Shown here in pieces: positions 50,832 to 62,303 of a DNA stretch of 64,000 nt. Location: assembly GCA_021432605.1 (NCBI GenBank), contig MU271147.1, positions 496,001 through 560,000 of the forward strand, read 5' to 3'. A program made the translations under genes and the position numbers. Source of the stretch: Coniochaeta sp. PMI_546 (taxonomy: Eukaryota; Ascomycota; Sordariomycetes; Coniochaetales; Coniochaetaceae). Under the pieces are notes generated by a model that worked only from the letters and a program-made list of their open reading frames with translations, was not told where the DNA came from and ran no database searches. Each line of letters begins with the position of its first letter. The first letter of the stretch is position 1.

Positions 50832-53261
50832 CTATCCACCCTGTAGTGAGTGTCCCGATAGAATACTTTCAGTGGGAGGTGACCTTGCATCCTTACTGGA
50901 ATCGGCTGCGCTCTGGACCTGCGAGCGGTCAGAGTCCTCCGCCTTCACTAGCGACTGCAACCGGGTAGGCCCAGCAATACACCTCGAAGCCGTCTCTACG
51001 GCACACTCCAGCTCACTCGCAAAGTCGTCCTTGCCTTGTGTATGCCCCTTCTTCCCGCGCTTCCTCTTCAGAGCCTGACCATTGGCGACCGCCGGGCTCA
51101 GGGGCTGACGCCCGCGGAACTCGGCCCGCTCGAAGTCTACCACCATGAGCCTCCCACCCTCGCCGAGCATGTTGCGTGGCTCCGCATCGTGGTGGAGGAC
51201 GCGCAAGCTGTGTATCGCCTTGAATGCCGCCGCGACGCCTTGGACGAGCTGCGCCCGGCTTGCCTGGCCGTGACACTCGAACAGGGGGCGTCCGGCCCAG
51301 CCGAGAAACAGGAAATGCTCGTGGACGCGGCCGTCGTAATGGTGCGGCCGGAGCAGGTCTATGCTGCTCAGACAGACGGGCACGTACTTCCCCTGTATGG
51401 GCCGGAGCCGGTCGTACATGTCGTTCTCGTGCTGCAAGCAGGCGCGGTCGACGCTCTCGACGCCCTTGACCACGAGCGTGTAGCCATGCGTCGAGAGTCG
51501 CACCTTGTAGAGCGAGCCGCGTGCCCCGGATCGATAGAGCGGTGTGCAGTCCGCGCCGGGACCGCGATCTCTGGCGAGCTGCTCTCGGATGCGGTCGAGG
51601 AAGTCGAGCCGGTCGATGCGCCCCTGACGCTCGTGATGTTGCGAGTTGGGACAATCCTTGTCCGGGGCCAAGCCGTAGGCCAAAGCAAGTAGACATTGCT
51701 GCGTGCAGAAAGGCCGGGTGTGTATGCTTGACTCCGTCTGGCTTGGCCCGTGATGCTGGCCTCTGGGCTGTCCTCCATTCCTGCCGCCGCGAGATCCCAT
51801 CCTCTTGGATGACGCCGTCTTGCCCCGAGCGCTAGTAGGGGAGGGCGGGCCGCCGTCGTCGGCGTCGTCATCATCATCTTCCCGGGTCCCGGCATGGGCA
51901 TCCAGTTGCTGGCACCGAGAGCGGGTGCGGATCGGCGAGCGCTGGAAGCCCTTCCAACGTTGGGGCTTGTATGGGGACGCGCGGGGTTGCCCACGTTTAC
52001 GCTCCGTCACGGGAATACTTCTCAGAACGTCGTCATATTCGATAACCCACGTGTCAAGCCTCTCGGCCTCGTCATGCCATGACTGTGGCGGTGGCCTCTT
52101 GCGGATTGCCTGGAGGATGAAGGCGAAGACCTGCGCCGCTGCCGTGCGATGGAGTCTTGTCTCATCGTCTTCTAGAACGTCTAGGCTCGGCACGCATATT
52201 GAAAAGTAGACGTTGGCGGGATCGTCGGGGACATGGAGGAAGACAAAGGCCTCCCCTGTGCAGATATAGCCATACTGTATACCCTTGCCGACCATGTAAG
52301 AGAATAGTTGCGTGACGACGGCGGCAGCGAGTCGTTTGGCAGTAAAGGCGAAGCCCTGGCCGTCCTTGTTGATGATGTCCCGCTCCGGCTGAATCTCTGA
52401 CTCGAGACCCGTGACGAGCTCGTCCACGCTAAGTTTATGTGGCGCCTTATGTTTAATGGCGAGGACTGGGACGCTCTGCCCGTCTGAAGTCCTGTATGCG
52501 CAGAACTGGTCCGCTCGATTGCCCTTACCCCTCGCCCTAAGACGCGCCCTGGGAGCCGCCGCCGGGGGCTGTGCGGTGGCAGATGATGATGATGATGATG
52601 CAGGCGCTGTCGTTGTCGCTGTCGCCATGCCACCCGCGGCACTAGCACCGGCGTTTTCAATAGACATAAGATCCAGGGGCCCGGAGATGGGGTTGTTGTC
52701 GGTCACACCAAGGTTCGTATGGCTCTCAAAAGTCACCGTTCCTCGAAGGCCGAGGGTGCTCCGTAGCAGCGGGTCTGCAGATATCCTGTCGACCATCTGC
52801 TGAACCGCGTTTTCGACGACTTCGCACTCAAAGTCCCTGAGCCCCAGCTCACTACTGATGGGCTTGAGCCGCGACCTCACGTAGTCTAGCTGATGCTGAG
52901 ATGGAAAGGCGGGTACGGAGAAGAAGATGGTGCCGACCGAGAGCTCATCCCAGATCTCCTCCTGTCTGACGGAGAAGTCGTCCCAAGGGATGATTCGTCG
53001 GGGGAAGATCCGGCCGCTGGGGTCCGTGGTCTCGCCTTGTGTCGTCAGAGAGCGGTCAGTTACGACCTGGACGGCAAGGTCGAGGGAGTGACAGGCCTCT
53101 AGGTATTGCTCGAAATTCAGTGGCTGCGACGTGGTCGCAAGTTGTTCGGCGGCTTCGCGCCGGCGTCGCTCCTCTTCGCGTTGGCTCTCGGCCTCTTCGC
53201 GCCTGCGTTGCTCTTCTCGTAGCAACCTTCGCAGGGTTTCCAGCTCATTCGTGTCCTCCAT
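50832..53261 (-). CDS. Predicted nuclease-like plus kinase-like fusion protein
   Basis: Single exon, 809 aa, starting MEDTNELETLRRLLREEQRR; the frame stays open 288 nt further upstream, but the coiled coil (residues 1-45) marks the usual start. Residues about 245-390 (ADQFCAYRTSDG, VLAIKHKAPHKLSVDELVTG, YMVGKGIQYGYICTGEAFVF) form a conserved fungal domain that resembles a PD-(D/E)XK nuclease fold; the position normally Glu of the E-x-K pair appears to be Lys270. A disordered acidic linker follows. Residues 575-715 are kinase-like: Lys599 (LVVKGV), QGKYVPVCL, the loop VLHHDAEPRNML with Asp692 and Asn697, and metal site VVDFERAEF. A KRKRGKKG cluster suggests nuclear targeting. Such nuclease-kinase fusions are expanded in ascomycetes; their role is unknown. 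Confidence 0.75.
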   Translation of the reverse strand: MEDTNELETLRRLLREEQRRREEAESQREEERRRREAAEQLATTSQPLNFEQYLEACHSLDLAVQVVTDRSLTTQGETTDPSGRIFPRRIIPWDDFSVRQEEIWDELSVGTIFFSVPAFPSQHQLDYVRSRLKPISSELGLRDFECEVVENAVQQMVDRISADPLLRSTLGLRGTVTFESHTNLGVTDNNPISGPLDLMSIENAGASAAGGMATATTTAPASSSSSSATAQPPAAAPRARLRARGKGNRADQFCAYRTSDGQSVPVLAIKHKAPHKLSVDELVTGLESEIQPERDIINKDGQGFAFTAKRLAAAVVTQLFSYMVGKGIQYGYICTGEAFVFLHVPDDPANVYFSICVPSLDVLEDDETRLHRTAAAQVFAFILQAIRKRPPPQSWHDEAERLDTWVIEYDDVLRSIPVTERKRGQPRASPYKPQRWKGFQRSPIRTRSRCQQLDAHAGTREDDDDDADDGGPPSPTSARGKTASSKRMGSRGGRNGGQPRGQHHGPSQTESSIHTRPFCTQQCLLALAYGLAPDKDCPNSQHHERQGRIDRLDFLDRIREQLARDRGPGADCTPLYRSGARGSLYKVRLSTHGYTLVVKGVESVDRACLQHENDMYDRLRPIQGKYVPVCLSSIDLLRPHHYDGRVHEHFLFLGWAGRPLFECHGQASRAQLVQGVAAAFKAIHSLRVLHHDAEPRNMLGEGGRLMVVDFERAEFRGRQPLSPAVANGQALKRKRGKKGHTQGKDDFASELECAVETASRCIAGPTRLQSLVKAEDSDRSQVQSAADSSKDARSPPTESILSGHSLQGG

Positions 53262-53935
53262 CGTGACTGTAGCGATGCAGGCAGGCCCTATCGCGGCAAG
53301 ACAAGCGCGGGTGCCTGTCGAAGCAAGGAGCTCGTTCGAGCTGGGTTGGAGGATTCGCACGGCAGCTGCTGACGGTTCGGGAAGTCTGGCATCAGATCCT
53401 GGGGGGGCAATGGTCGACGTTGATGGCGGAGTGCTTCTGGCGGAGTGCTTCTGATGTAACAGACACGAAGCTGACGAGATGTTGCAATAGGCGAAAGGGG
53501 TTCCGCCAGGATTCGAATATGTCCAAGAGCGCATGACGGCGCGCGGCACCGTGACGTTGTACCACCCGCCAGATGTTCATTGTGTATGTGACCGCGTTGG
53601 CCGGACCCCAATCAGCCAAGCCGCTCCCAAATACACGCCAATTGCACGCGTACACGTGCGGCTGGCAGTCACTTGACCGAGGTGCTGTAGGACAGTGAAC
53701 TGTATCATCGTAGGGCAGTACTCGCTACATTCCGGCGTTTGCCCGGAGCTGGTTCCAGTCATGTTTTCCAACGGCTTTCCTTCCCTCGACAGTCATCATC
53801 AAGAAGTTGAATGCCGTCCTGGCAGGTGGATTTCGGACGTGAGCAGCGAGTACAGTAGAAGCTCAAAGACCCCCAGGGACACGCCATTCCGAGGCTCTAC
53901 GGAGAAGGCGTCTGTGATGGCACTCTGCCCTCATA
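53262..53935. other. Promoter region and spacer
   Basis: Upstream flank of the nuclease-kinase gene. Its first 288 bases continue that gene's open frame. Nothing else supported. Confidence 0.4.
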
Positions 53936-54100
53936 CTATCTGATGTCGACCATGACTCCCTCACCTCTAAGCGCATTGCATCTCTTGACCAAGCCGCGAC
54001 CATGGAGCTTTTGAAAACACCCCTCAATCGCATGCTCGAACTTGGCGTTGAGCCGGCGGATCATGTTCAAGATTCGCTGAGACGTGCTAGCTGAAGCCAT
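53936..54100 (-). CDS. Candidate 54-residue basic helical small protein
   Basis: ORF from the ATG at 54100 reading MASASTSQRILNMIRRLNAK, FEHAIEGCFQKLHGRGLVKR and a short tail ending VDIR. The composition (amphipathic, Arg/Lys- and Leu/Ile-rich) looks like real protein, not chance. A GTGAGG near the end (about 53958) could be a donor, so this might be the first exon of something longer. No downstream exon is convincing. It may also be a remnant of a larger old gene together with the coding-looking sequence at 54087-54450. Confidence 0.3.
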   Translation of the reverse strand: MASASTSQRILNMIRRLNAKFEHAIEGCFQKLHGRGLVKRCNALRGEGVMVDIR

Positions 54101-56332
54101 AGCCGATGGCGTCGCACACTGGACTGCCTTCTACCACGAGCATAATGAGGGTTGAGCCGTCCAAGAACTTCGGTTTCGTTAGGCTTGGTGGCCCTCCCGA
54201 GCGGACATGTTGCTCAAGTAATCCTGTTAGCATTAGGTTTGCAGACCTGTCTTGCGCAGTATCTGCATCTGGTCCAAGATCTGCATTTGGTCCAAAGTAA
54301 GATTGCTTCTCTGGCTGCCTGCCATACGCCAGTGGTCGACATTTTCGGCTGTTGTAGAAGTCGCACAATGCGTGCGCCCCGCGGGAAGGAGGCTACCTGG
54401 GTGATGAGGGCGGGCATGGCAAATATCTCTAGGACGGAAGGGTGTCATGAATATTGGTCAACAGCTCGGACGGTGGAATATGTGGGCGTCGCATATGGAG
54501 TGACGAACATTGCCGCGACAGGCTATGAGAGATTGCCTGGTAGGAAGTCGAGCGGCGAGAGACGAGGATGGGCTTCAGCACCTAGGTCGAGGAAGGCGCC
54601 CAAGATAAAGGTCAAGCCAGTGGGCGAGTTTACATATTGAGGCTTGAAGTCTCAAGGATAAATGTGTGGGATTGGTAAAGCTAGTGAGGAGACATGTGGG
54701 CATGCGGACATGCGGCAGTGGTTGCGGTCATCGGTATCCTGTAGTGAACACGGGCCGAGAACGAGTTCGTGATTTACATAGTAGCTGTCCGGAGCGTGCA
54801 AGGCGGAGTAGCTCTGGACTGGTACGTATGTATCCTGAGACATTCATCTTCACGTAGGCCACAAGGCAAGTCGATAAGTTGCTCTCAGTCTAGGGATTGG
54901 CGATACCCTCGCGCAAGGGAGGGCTATTCTGTAAGCTTGCGCCGGTAATATAAATCCCCGACATCTCTACCTACGTAGGAGTATTGGGTTCGGTCCAGCT
55001 GGGGCCGAGATGCTGCCACCTCTGTCATCACAGTTCCCACCCTTTGCTTCATTCAGCGTAAGGAAGCTATACTTAGTAGTCAGGCTTTCTCGGACACAAC
55101 TTCGAGCTGTTACGTCAACTTGGGACAGCAGCTGAAAGCTTGCCGTTAAAAACACTCTTGTCTCTGATTGTCTTCAACAGTCCCGCAACGAGTCTTGCAA
55201 CTGTAGCGGCCGAAGAGTCCGTTGATCTACGGCATTTTGTCATCGGCCTTAAGAGAAGGGAGCAGCAGTACCCCTTGATGTGCTGAGCTTTACTGTGGGA
55301 CAGAACAATATTTCGCAGGGACCACAATAGGAGAACTGTTCTTCTCGATACCTTATGATTGGTCTTCTCACCACACCTGCCACAGTAGTGTACATCTTAC
55401 TTCTGCAGCGGGGTGGCGCTCGGCCGTTGGAGATCTGCATGTGTGCCAGCTCAGCAATCTTCAGCGCTGCACATCGATGACATCGACGGCTTTTTTGGGG
55501 ATGCCATAACTGCATGTACACTACTTGTATCGGTGCCAGGCAGTCAGGGCTCACAGTTCCCGGTATGGCTTGTCCTGCTTGATCTGATCGTCTCTCATCT
55601 AACCGCCTTCGTTTCACACAACAGCAGCGCTTTGTATTGAGCCTGGAGTCTTTCACTGACGCAGTTCCCTCTGATCTGGGAGTTCTGGTCAGACGAGAAT
55701 CCCTGCCGATCCCCGCGACTCGTGGCTGGAACTCGAACTCCGCCTCAATGCCTACGAGTCCGGTTCAAGTCCGGGTAGAATTAATTAATCTTCGTGAGGC
55801 CACCGGCGCCCAACTCCAATGCCAAGGTAACGTCCTAGCGAAAATATGCAGTCTGTTAGCGCCAGAAGGCTTAGAATGCTACGTGAACACTGGCTACCAG
55901 CTTACGTTATGTCTGTCGTGAGAGTTGTGATCCCGAAACCACCTGTCTGTTCCTTGTTCCGTAACCTTGATCTGAGATCTTTGACGCTGGTCTTATCCCA
56001 TCTTTCAGCCTGACAATCGTCTGGATTTGCGACTGTTATCGACTGTTATCGCAGTATCATTGATACTGCTAGCATATCTGGCATTCCTCCTGATTCACTG
56101 TAGCCGACGCGCGCCCTTGACGGCCTCCAGTCTCGCGCCGGCACCAAAGGGAGTTGACACAAAGCATAGCTTGTTTATGAATTCGGTGAATTCCCCAGAC
56201 AAGTGCGCTGCGATCAGAGAGTGTTAGACGAAAGATACATCAACGCCGCTATTTGCCCCTATTCACGTATGCGCCCGACCGACAACTAGAATGCGGTAGC
56301 ACTCCCCTGTGCTGCCGTGCACCAACTTCGCA
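54101..56332. other. Intergenic region with old coding-like remnants
   Basis: About 2.2 kb. On the minus strand, 54450-54101 shows coding-like stretches in alternating frames and a small tandem duplication (Leu-Asp-Gln-Met-Gln-Ile twice, about 54259-54297). Nothing assembles into a clear gene. The part near 56200-56332 should hold the promoter of the next gene. Confidence 0.3.
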
Positions 56333-59300
56333 ATGGAAAGCTCCTACGACCCTGTCTTCCACCAGTCCGGCTCGTCAACTCCGATGTTAGTGATGGTCAA
56401 AGAAGCTCACCCTTGTGATTGCTCTGCTAACATGTCCGCGTCTTCCAGGAGTCCAGATGTACCCTCCGGCCCCGCTAGCCAATACAAGGCGAATGTCAAC
56501 CGAACGAAGACACGAAAATGGGTCGAAGCAAAGACAGTAGACTACGGCGGCGATGATTGGGGCGGCGACTACGATGATGAACCCGCCGAGCCCGAACCGC
56601 AATCTCAGCCTCCCCCGAAGCCTCATGGTCCGCGATCGACGGCTGCCCTTTCCAACAGCCAACCGCCCTCACCAGCAGGGCCACGTCCACTTCAAACGAC
56701 TGGGCTTACGGCTCGGCAAGCGTCCCCAGCGGTATCGTCGAGCCCGGGCCTAAGAACACCAGTCGGTGCGCCGGCCTTACACATCCAAACCCAACAACAC
56801 TCGGCCGCCCAACCACCAACTATAGACACCGAATCGCCTTGGAGGCAAGGCCCACCATCGCGAGGAAGCACACCTGGGATAGAACGGCAAAGGGAGATGT
56901 CTCCACATGTAGTAGGGGTGCCACAGAGTGCAACTACGTCAAGCGTGTATTCTGCCGTGGCGGAATTTGGACAACTGTACGGCGACAGAGGAGCTTCTCC
57001 CGGCCCCTTTCAAGGGCAAAGACAGAGGACAATGTCACCGGGGCCTCAAAGCGCGAGCAGTTCCGTGCCAGCTCGGTTCCCGCGACGAAAGAGCAGTCTT
57101 GGCCAACACGATGCGCCAGCAGACACTGTATACTCTCCGACCCAGGAAGGCAGCACACGGCAGATTGGATCTAGACCTGGATCGAGTCACACAAATGCGG
57201 GTCCCATAATGTCACCAAATAAACCGTGGATGGTGGAAGAGACGGTAGGAGGCCCTCGATCTGCTTCGCCTTCAGGCAGCATGAGGTCGCCAACTACAAC
57301 AGGGAAGCCCCTGCCGTTCGTACGGCCGGCAGACATCTACAAGAAGCTGGAGGAAGAGAAAGAGAAGGTACGAAGGTCTGTAGACTCTGGGAGACCCAGC
57401 ATGGATAGTCTCGGCCTAGGGCGCGGAAGTGAGACTGCGAGCAATTTGAGGGCTCAGTCGCCGGCAGGAACGTCACAGAACACTCGGCAGACACATGAAC
57501 AAGGACAGGTGCAGCCAGATTCGGATGCTACGTCCCCTGGACTTACACGCGTCGCGGACGTGCCTTTCACAGAGGAGGTGCCAGTAGAGTCAAAGGAAGG
57601 CAAGGAGAGCGCCCTGCGACGCGACAATGACGAGACCATCACGCCACGAGGCGCCAGACCGGGTCTGCCGACCGTGGCTGAGAGAAAGAGCGAGTATGGG
57701 ATCGAAGGGTTGATCGCGAGCTATGAGGCACGAGGAGGTACATCTGGCGATACTTCTCAACCTGACGCGTCTCCATTGGCTAGAACAGCCGAATTAGGAA
57801 GCGTGCCTGCCTCTCAACGGACCGTCCCTGCCAGATCTTCAGCAACTTCGCGTCAGACACCGAGAAGCGAGATTGTCGAGACCAGGGTTGATCAAGTTCA
57901 AGGCGCCAGGGAATTGCCAGAACTCGACAAGACGGAAGGAGTGACGCGGGATGAGAGCCGCGGATCTGGCCATCCTCAGGAGAAAGGCGGAAAGGAGGCT
58001 CAAAAGGGTGACCAGGTCGAAGACCTCCAGAAGATGCAGTCTGGGGAAGAGCTCAGGCGACTCTCAACAAGTCCTAAATTGCCAGAACTTGGTCGTCTGT
58101 CTGTCTTTGGACTCGACCTTTTCTCCTCTTCGGCTGCCTCTGATCCGGCAACCTCTTCTTCCTCTCTCAACCTTTCGACATCCTCACCACCACCCCCAGT
58201 TCCAGCAATCCCTTCTTCGCACACTATTTTGTCACCAAGCTCTCCTCTGTCAACCGTTCTTGAGTCACCCTCGTCTTCATCAACACCGCCTCAGCAAGAT
58301 GCCAGTCTGGTCCAAACTCGTCAAGCCCAAGGGCAAACGTCCGGAGACCAGGCAAGAGCAGGCGTTGGACCCAGGTCCGAGCCTCCCTCGCCCGCGGACC
58401 CCTTACCCAGATCCCACAACTCCAGTCCCGATGCCACCCCCACAGTGCACCCAGATGAACACAGAGACCAACATCGACACTCTCACACGGCAAAACCAGA
58501 CCCAGACGCCGGCACCAGTACAGAACAATCCTCAACCGGAGACCGAGCAGCAGCAGCAGCAGCAGCAGCAGCTCCGTCTTCCGAGAGGCCGCAGGCTGGG
58601 CCGAAGAATTTCACAGCTCTTCACGCCGGGTCCGACCCTGTCACGAGTAAGTCTGAGTCTGAGCAGCCGCCGAGCGTTGACAAGGCTCTGCCCGAACTTC
58701 CGTCTGAGGTATCAGTGGTAACACCAGATCCTCAGGCCTCGCAGCTCGCCATCTCTGCACCTATTCCCATTGCTCCATCCCAGCAAGGGTCAGCTGAGGG
58801 AGACGGCATCAATGCTTCGTCCACCACTGATTCGAAGTTGACTCTTCACCCTTTGCTGCTCCAGCATTCAGAGCAGGGTAAGGCCATTCCCTCACAGGTC
58901 AGTGCCAGCAGCAGCTCTCAAGCTATATCTGCGCCTGTCCCGTCATCGACACCAGCTTTGAAGCTGCCGCCGGTTGACGACCAGGCCTCAGCTCCTCCCA
59001 AGGTTCCAGGGCCATTGGTTACGGACTATCAAAGCTATGATGCTTCGTCGTCAGACAATGTGACAGTACCCTCATTGCAGTCGCCTACCAACAGGCTCTC
59101 CGATGATGGAGACGGTGAGCCGACGATGCCCAAGAAGCAGCTTGTCCAAGGTAGCTTTGCCCGTGATGACTCTGACGACATTGTCACCTCCCCTGCCCAG
59201 CCCTCCACTGCTCCTCCTCCACCACCGGTCGAGATGTCTCGTGGAGAGACGTACATGACTGCACTTGAGTCACCACTGTCGGAAAGTGCTTCCCCAACGA

Positions 59301-60567
59301 AGAGCGACAAGCTCTCAGCAGAGATCCTGCAGTCCTTGTCCCCTGCTGCGCCCCACACCACAGCTGTTGTTGAGCCTGCTGACGGCGGCAATCCTTCGTC
59401 TGAAGGTCCCTCCGGTGCTGCCCGCGAGTCTTCATTCCTCCCCGACCTGTATGATGATTATTGGAGCTTCGCGGGTGCTGGCAATGCCAGTGACACAAAT
59501 GCCCCTCCCGCTGTCCCCACCGTCCCCACCAGCACAGTGTCGGACGCCGTCCCTGCTGCCCTGAATGTCCAGTCAGATGACGCTCGCCCGATGTCACTGG
59601 CGGTTGCTGACGACGACGCTGTCCGCAAGGTAAGTCCTCCCTTTATGTTCGGCTCACCTTGGTGGCTTCCAGTCGTCACTAACGCGCACAACAGACACAA
59701 CAGAGCCCACTCTCGTCTGCTCCGGCTGCAACCCCGCGTTCGTCTGTGGATGTCTTTAAGACCGACGTCCAAGCAGTCACTGTCGAGCTGCATCGCCCTG
59801 TTCTTTCGAATAGATTTTCATGGGAACGCGATGGTATCGAGGCCGCCAAGGTTGACATCCAGGTGGAACCAAAATCCCTCGCGGACAAGTCACAGACAAC
59901 GGCCCCTGTCAGCACACTCTCAACTGAACCCGCTTCTGTCGGTCCTGCTATGAATGTCAAGTTGCCTGATCCCATTTCAGAGGTTACCGGGACCCCTTCA
60001 CCAGCGCCCGCATATGAGGACAAGGGCAAAGGTGTGGCCCAGAGCCGCTCACCATCCCCGTCTTTTTCGTTCCAGCAGAGCACTGCCACTTTGCCGCCAG
60101 CAACACTGGGCAATGCTGTTGCTGAGAGTTCCTCACAAGGCTCTCGTGTTCACCCTGGACCGCTGAGCTCCAATCCCGTCATGACCTTCCGCGAGATTCT
60201 GGAGGAACCCTTGCAGACTGACCGGATCAGGGAGTTCAACAAGGCTCGCTCCCACTATGCGGCGGCTGATACTGGCCTAGAGACTATTCTTGAGCATCTG
60301 GCTACCCAGCACCCAGACATTGTCGCAGCCAGCCGTGCTGGTGGAGCGACTTCTGAAGTCTACACGCACGACATGCCCAGTGTCCAGGATGTGGGCGGAC
60401 TGCTGTCGCCAACGGCTCTTGGGACCACGCCTCCTTCCGCTCGCCACCATAGTCACACAACTGCCCACCTGGGCCCGAAGACCAAGGAGTTCTTTGCAAC
60501 GGCGGGCAAGGCCTCCAAAGGCCTGTTCTCGACCTTGAAGGCAAAAGGCAAGAAGGTAGCCAACTAA
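56333..60567 (+). CDS. Very long disordered protein with conserved N- and C-terminal motifs
   Basis: Three exons, 56333-56385, 56449-59629 and 59695-60567, giving about 1368 aa. Intron 1 (63 nt, GTTAGT, GCTAAC, CCAG) is a multiple of three and stays open if retained. Intron 2 is 65 nt. The N-terminus carries a motif conserved in fungi, QYKANVNRTKTRKWVEAKTV followed by DYGGDDWGGDYDD. The C-terminus has a conserved helical domain (PVMTFREILEEPLQTDRIRE, RSHYAAADTGLETILEHLA) and a basic Lys-rich tail. The more than 1000 residues between are Ser/Pro/Thr/Gln-rich and disordered, with polyproline stretches that could bind SH3 domains and a run of nine Ala. Similar proteins are linked to the cell cortex or actin in fungi; for this one that is inference. 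Confidence 0.8.
58546..58572 (+). repeat. (AGC)9 microsatellite encoding nine Ala
   Basis: Nine AGC triplets inside the long disordered protein, read in the GCA frame as polyalanine; another frame would read Gln. Length is likely to vary between strains. Confidence 0.9.
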
Positions 60568-61366
60568 CTTCCTTTGTGCTGATCCAATACAATACCGTCA
60601 CCATACCCATATCATCATTTTCTTTTCATCACCATCCCGTTGCTCTGCAACTATTTTAGCCCGCTGGCTCGCCATCTGGCATTTAGGACTGGTAGACTGG
60701 TATCTGGACGTTCCCACATGGTTTTGGCAAGGCATCGTCATCCTATGTTTCCCAGCATGTTATATTATCAATTCACATTCACTACATGGCTATGTATCGC
60801 AGCAGACTTGGCAGCACTATAGATGGGGGGTTATTGTGACCATGGCTATGCTTGTATGAGAAGGAGGATCGATGGTGTGTGTTGTCGGAGTATGGTTATG
60901 AGGTGGTGCACGAGGTGATGGATGATGTGGAGTAATAATATCTGGCTGCAAAAGGCGTGTTAATGACAGTGGAAGAAGGACATGTTGCTAAGAATCAAGA
61001 TGCTATTCTCAATAGTCTCCTTTCCTTTTGGCATTACCATGTGGCGGATATGTCCAGTCCAGTCCCTCCAGGCTTAAATAGCTCATTGCCATGCCATACG
61101 CAAGTAGCGTTCTCCGCGAGCGAGGAACTCCAGTTTCCGGTTGTCTCACAAATGCTGTGCAGCTAGGGACTGTTGTCCGACCCTGGATGCCCTTTGACAT
61201 CCCCTTCCTGTGCTACGTACAAGCTCATACTTGTGCACACATATGAGCGATCCTCTTTGATTTCACGAGCGTCTTTTCCTGTCCTTGTCCAAGAGCGGCC
61301 ATTTACCCACCTCCTCTGTCCAGTCCATTCGCATCGGCGTTGGTGCTATCCTTCTGCTCCCCGTCT
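60568..61366. other. Intergenic region
   Basis: About 0.8 kb between the two long disordered-protein genes. Nothing supported. Confidence 0.4.
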
Positions 61367-62261
61367 ATGATTTCTGTGAATGTTGTTGAAGATGAGAGTG
61401 GGGATGCCATCAGGCCTCGTATTCAATATTTCCCTTTGTTTTCTTATGTAACCTCTAACACCTACTTCCCAACCGTTGCAATTGAGACAGAACAATAACT
61501 TTCTTATCGTAACTTGTACATAGGACTCGGACGTTCTTGAATCAGCCTCAGGAGCAACAAGCAGAAATGCTGAGGTCAGCACCGGCAGCACAAGGCCAAA
61601 GTCGAAGCGGACACACAGTTGGACTGCCACAAGCAGCAGCATTCAGGACAGTTTCACAAGCTTGGGCAACGCCTTGAAGAGTGAGTTGAAGGAGCGACGC
61701 ACGTCAATCCAACTGCCAGCCGCACCTCCAGCTCCAGGCTCCCGGTCCAGCCAACAACAACAGGATCCAAATGACAAGTCCAAGAGCGACAACGTGGGTA
61801 AAGACGACAGTTTGGGACTGAGCCAACCATCAGTGACACAAACCGGCTCAGCCCGGCGGGGCCGTTGCTCGCTAAGTGGGCTAATAATAAGGACAGCAGC
61901 TCCTCAAGCACGCCAGCCAGCTCAAGGACCCCTGCTAGCTGGAGATGGGGTCCGTCAGCAGCAACAGCACCCTCGGAATCCTTCTCAATTAAATGCGACA
62001 GGCAATCCTCGTCTAAGTGTCAGCCCGAGCTTCTCGCAGCCTCCTCAGCTCCCCAAGCCAGCAAGACTCTCTCCTTTTGACCTGCTATCTCCATCATCGC
62101 CGTGGTCTCCTCCGACTGCCGATACAACTCCTGCTCTTCCTCCACTGCCTAGTCACAGCTTAATCGGTAATGATGATAATCGACCCGGCGCCAACAGCCA
62201 GCTAGTATCTCCTGTCTCTGAGATATTTTCTTTTTCGCGACGACCGACTCCTCTTGCCAAA

Positions 62262-62303
<42 letters not shown>

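Noticed and set aside
53262-53549. 96-codon upstream extension of the nuclease-kinase protein
   Set aside because: The sequence is low in protein-like features; the coiled-coil start at 53261 fits the family better, though the longer start cannot be excluded.
55700-55800. tRNA-like element around GGTTCAAGTCC (a good B-box match)
   Set aside because: No matching acceptor stem, no D-arm/A-box upstream and no anticodon arm could be folded, so the B-box alone is taken as chance.
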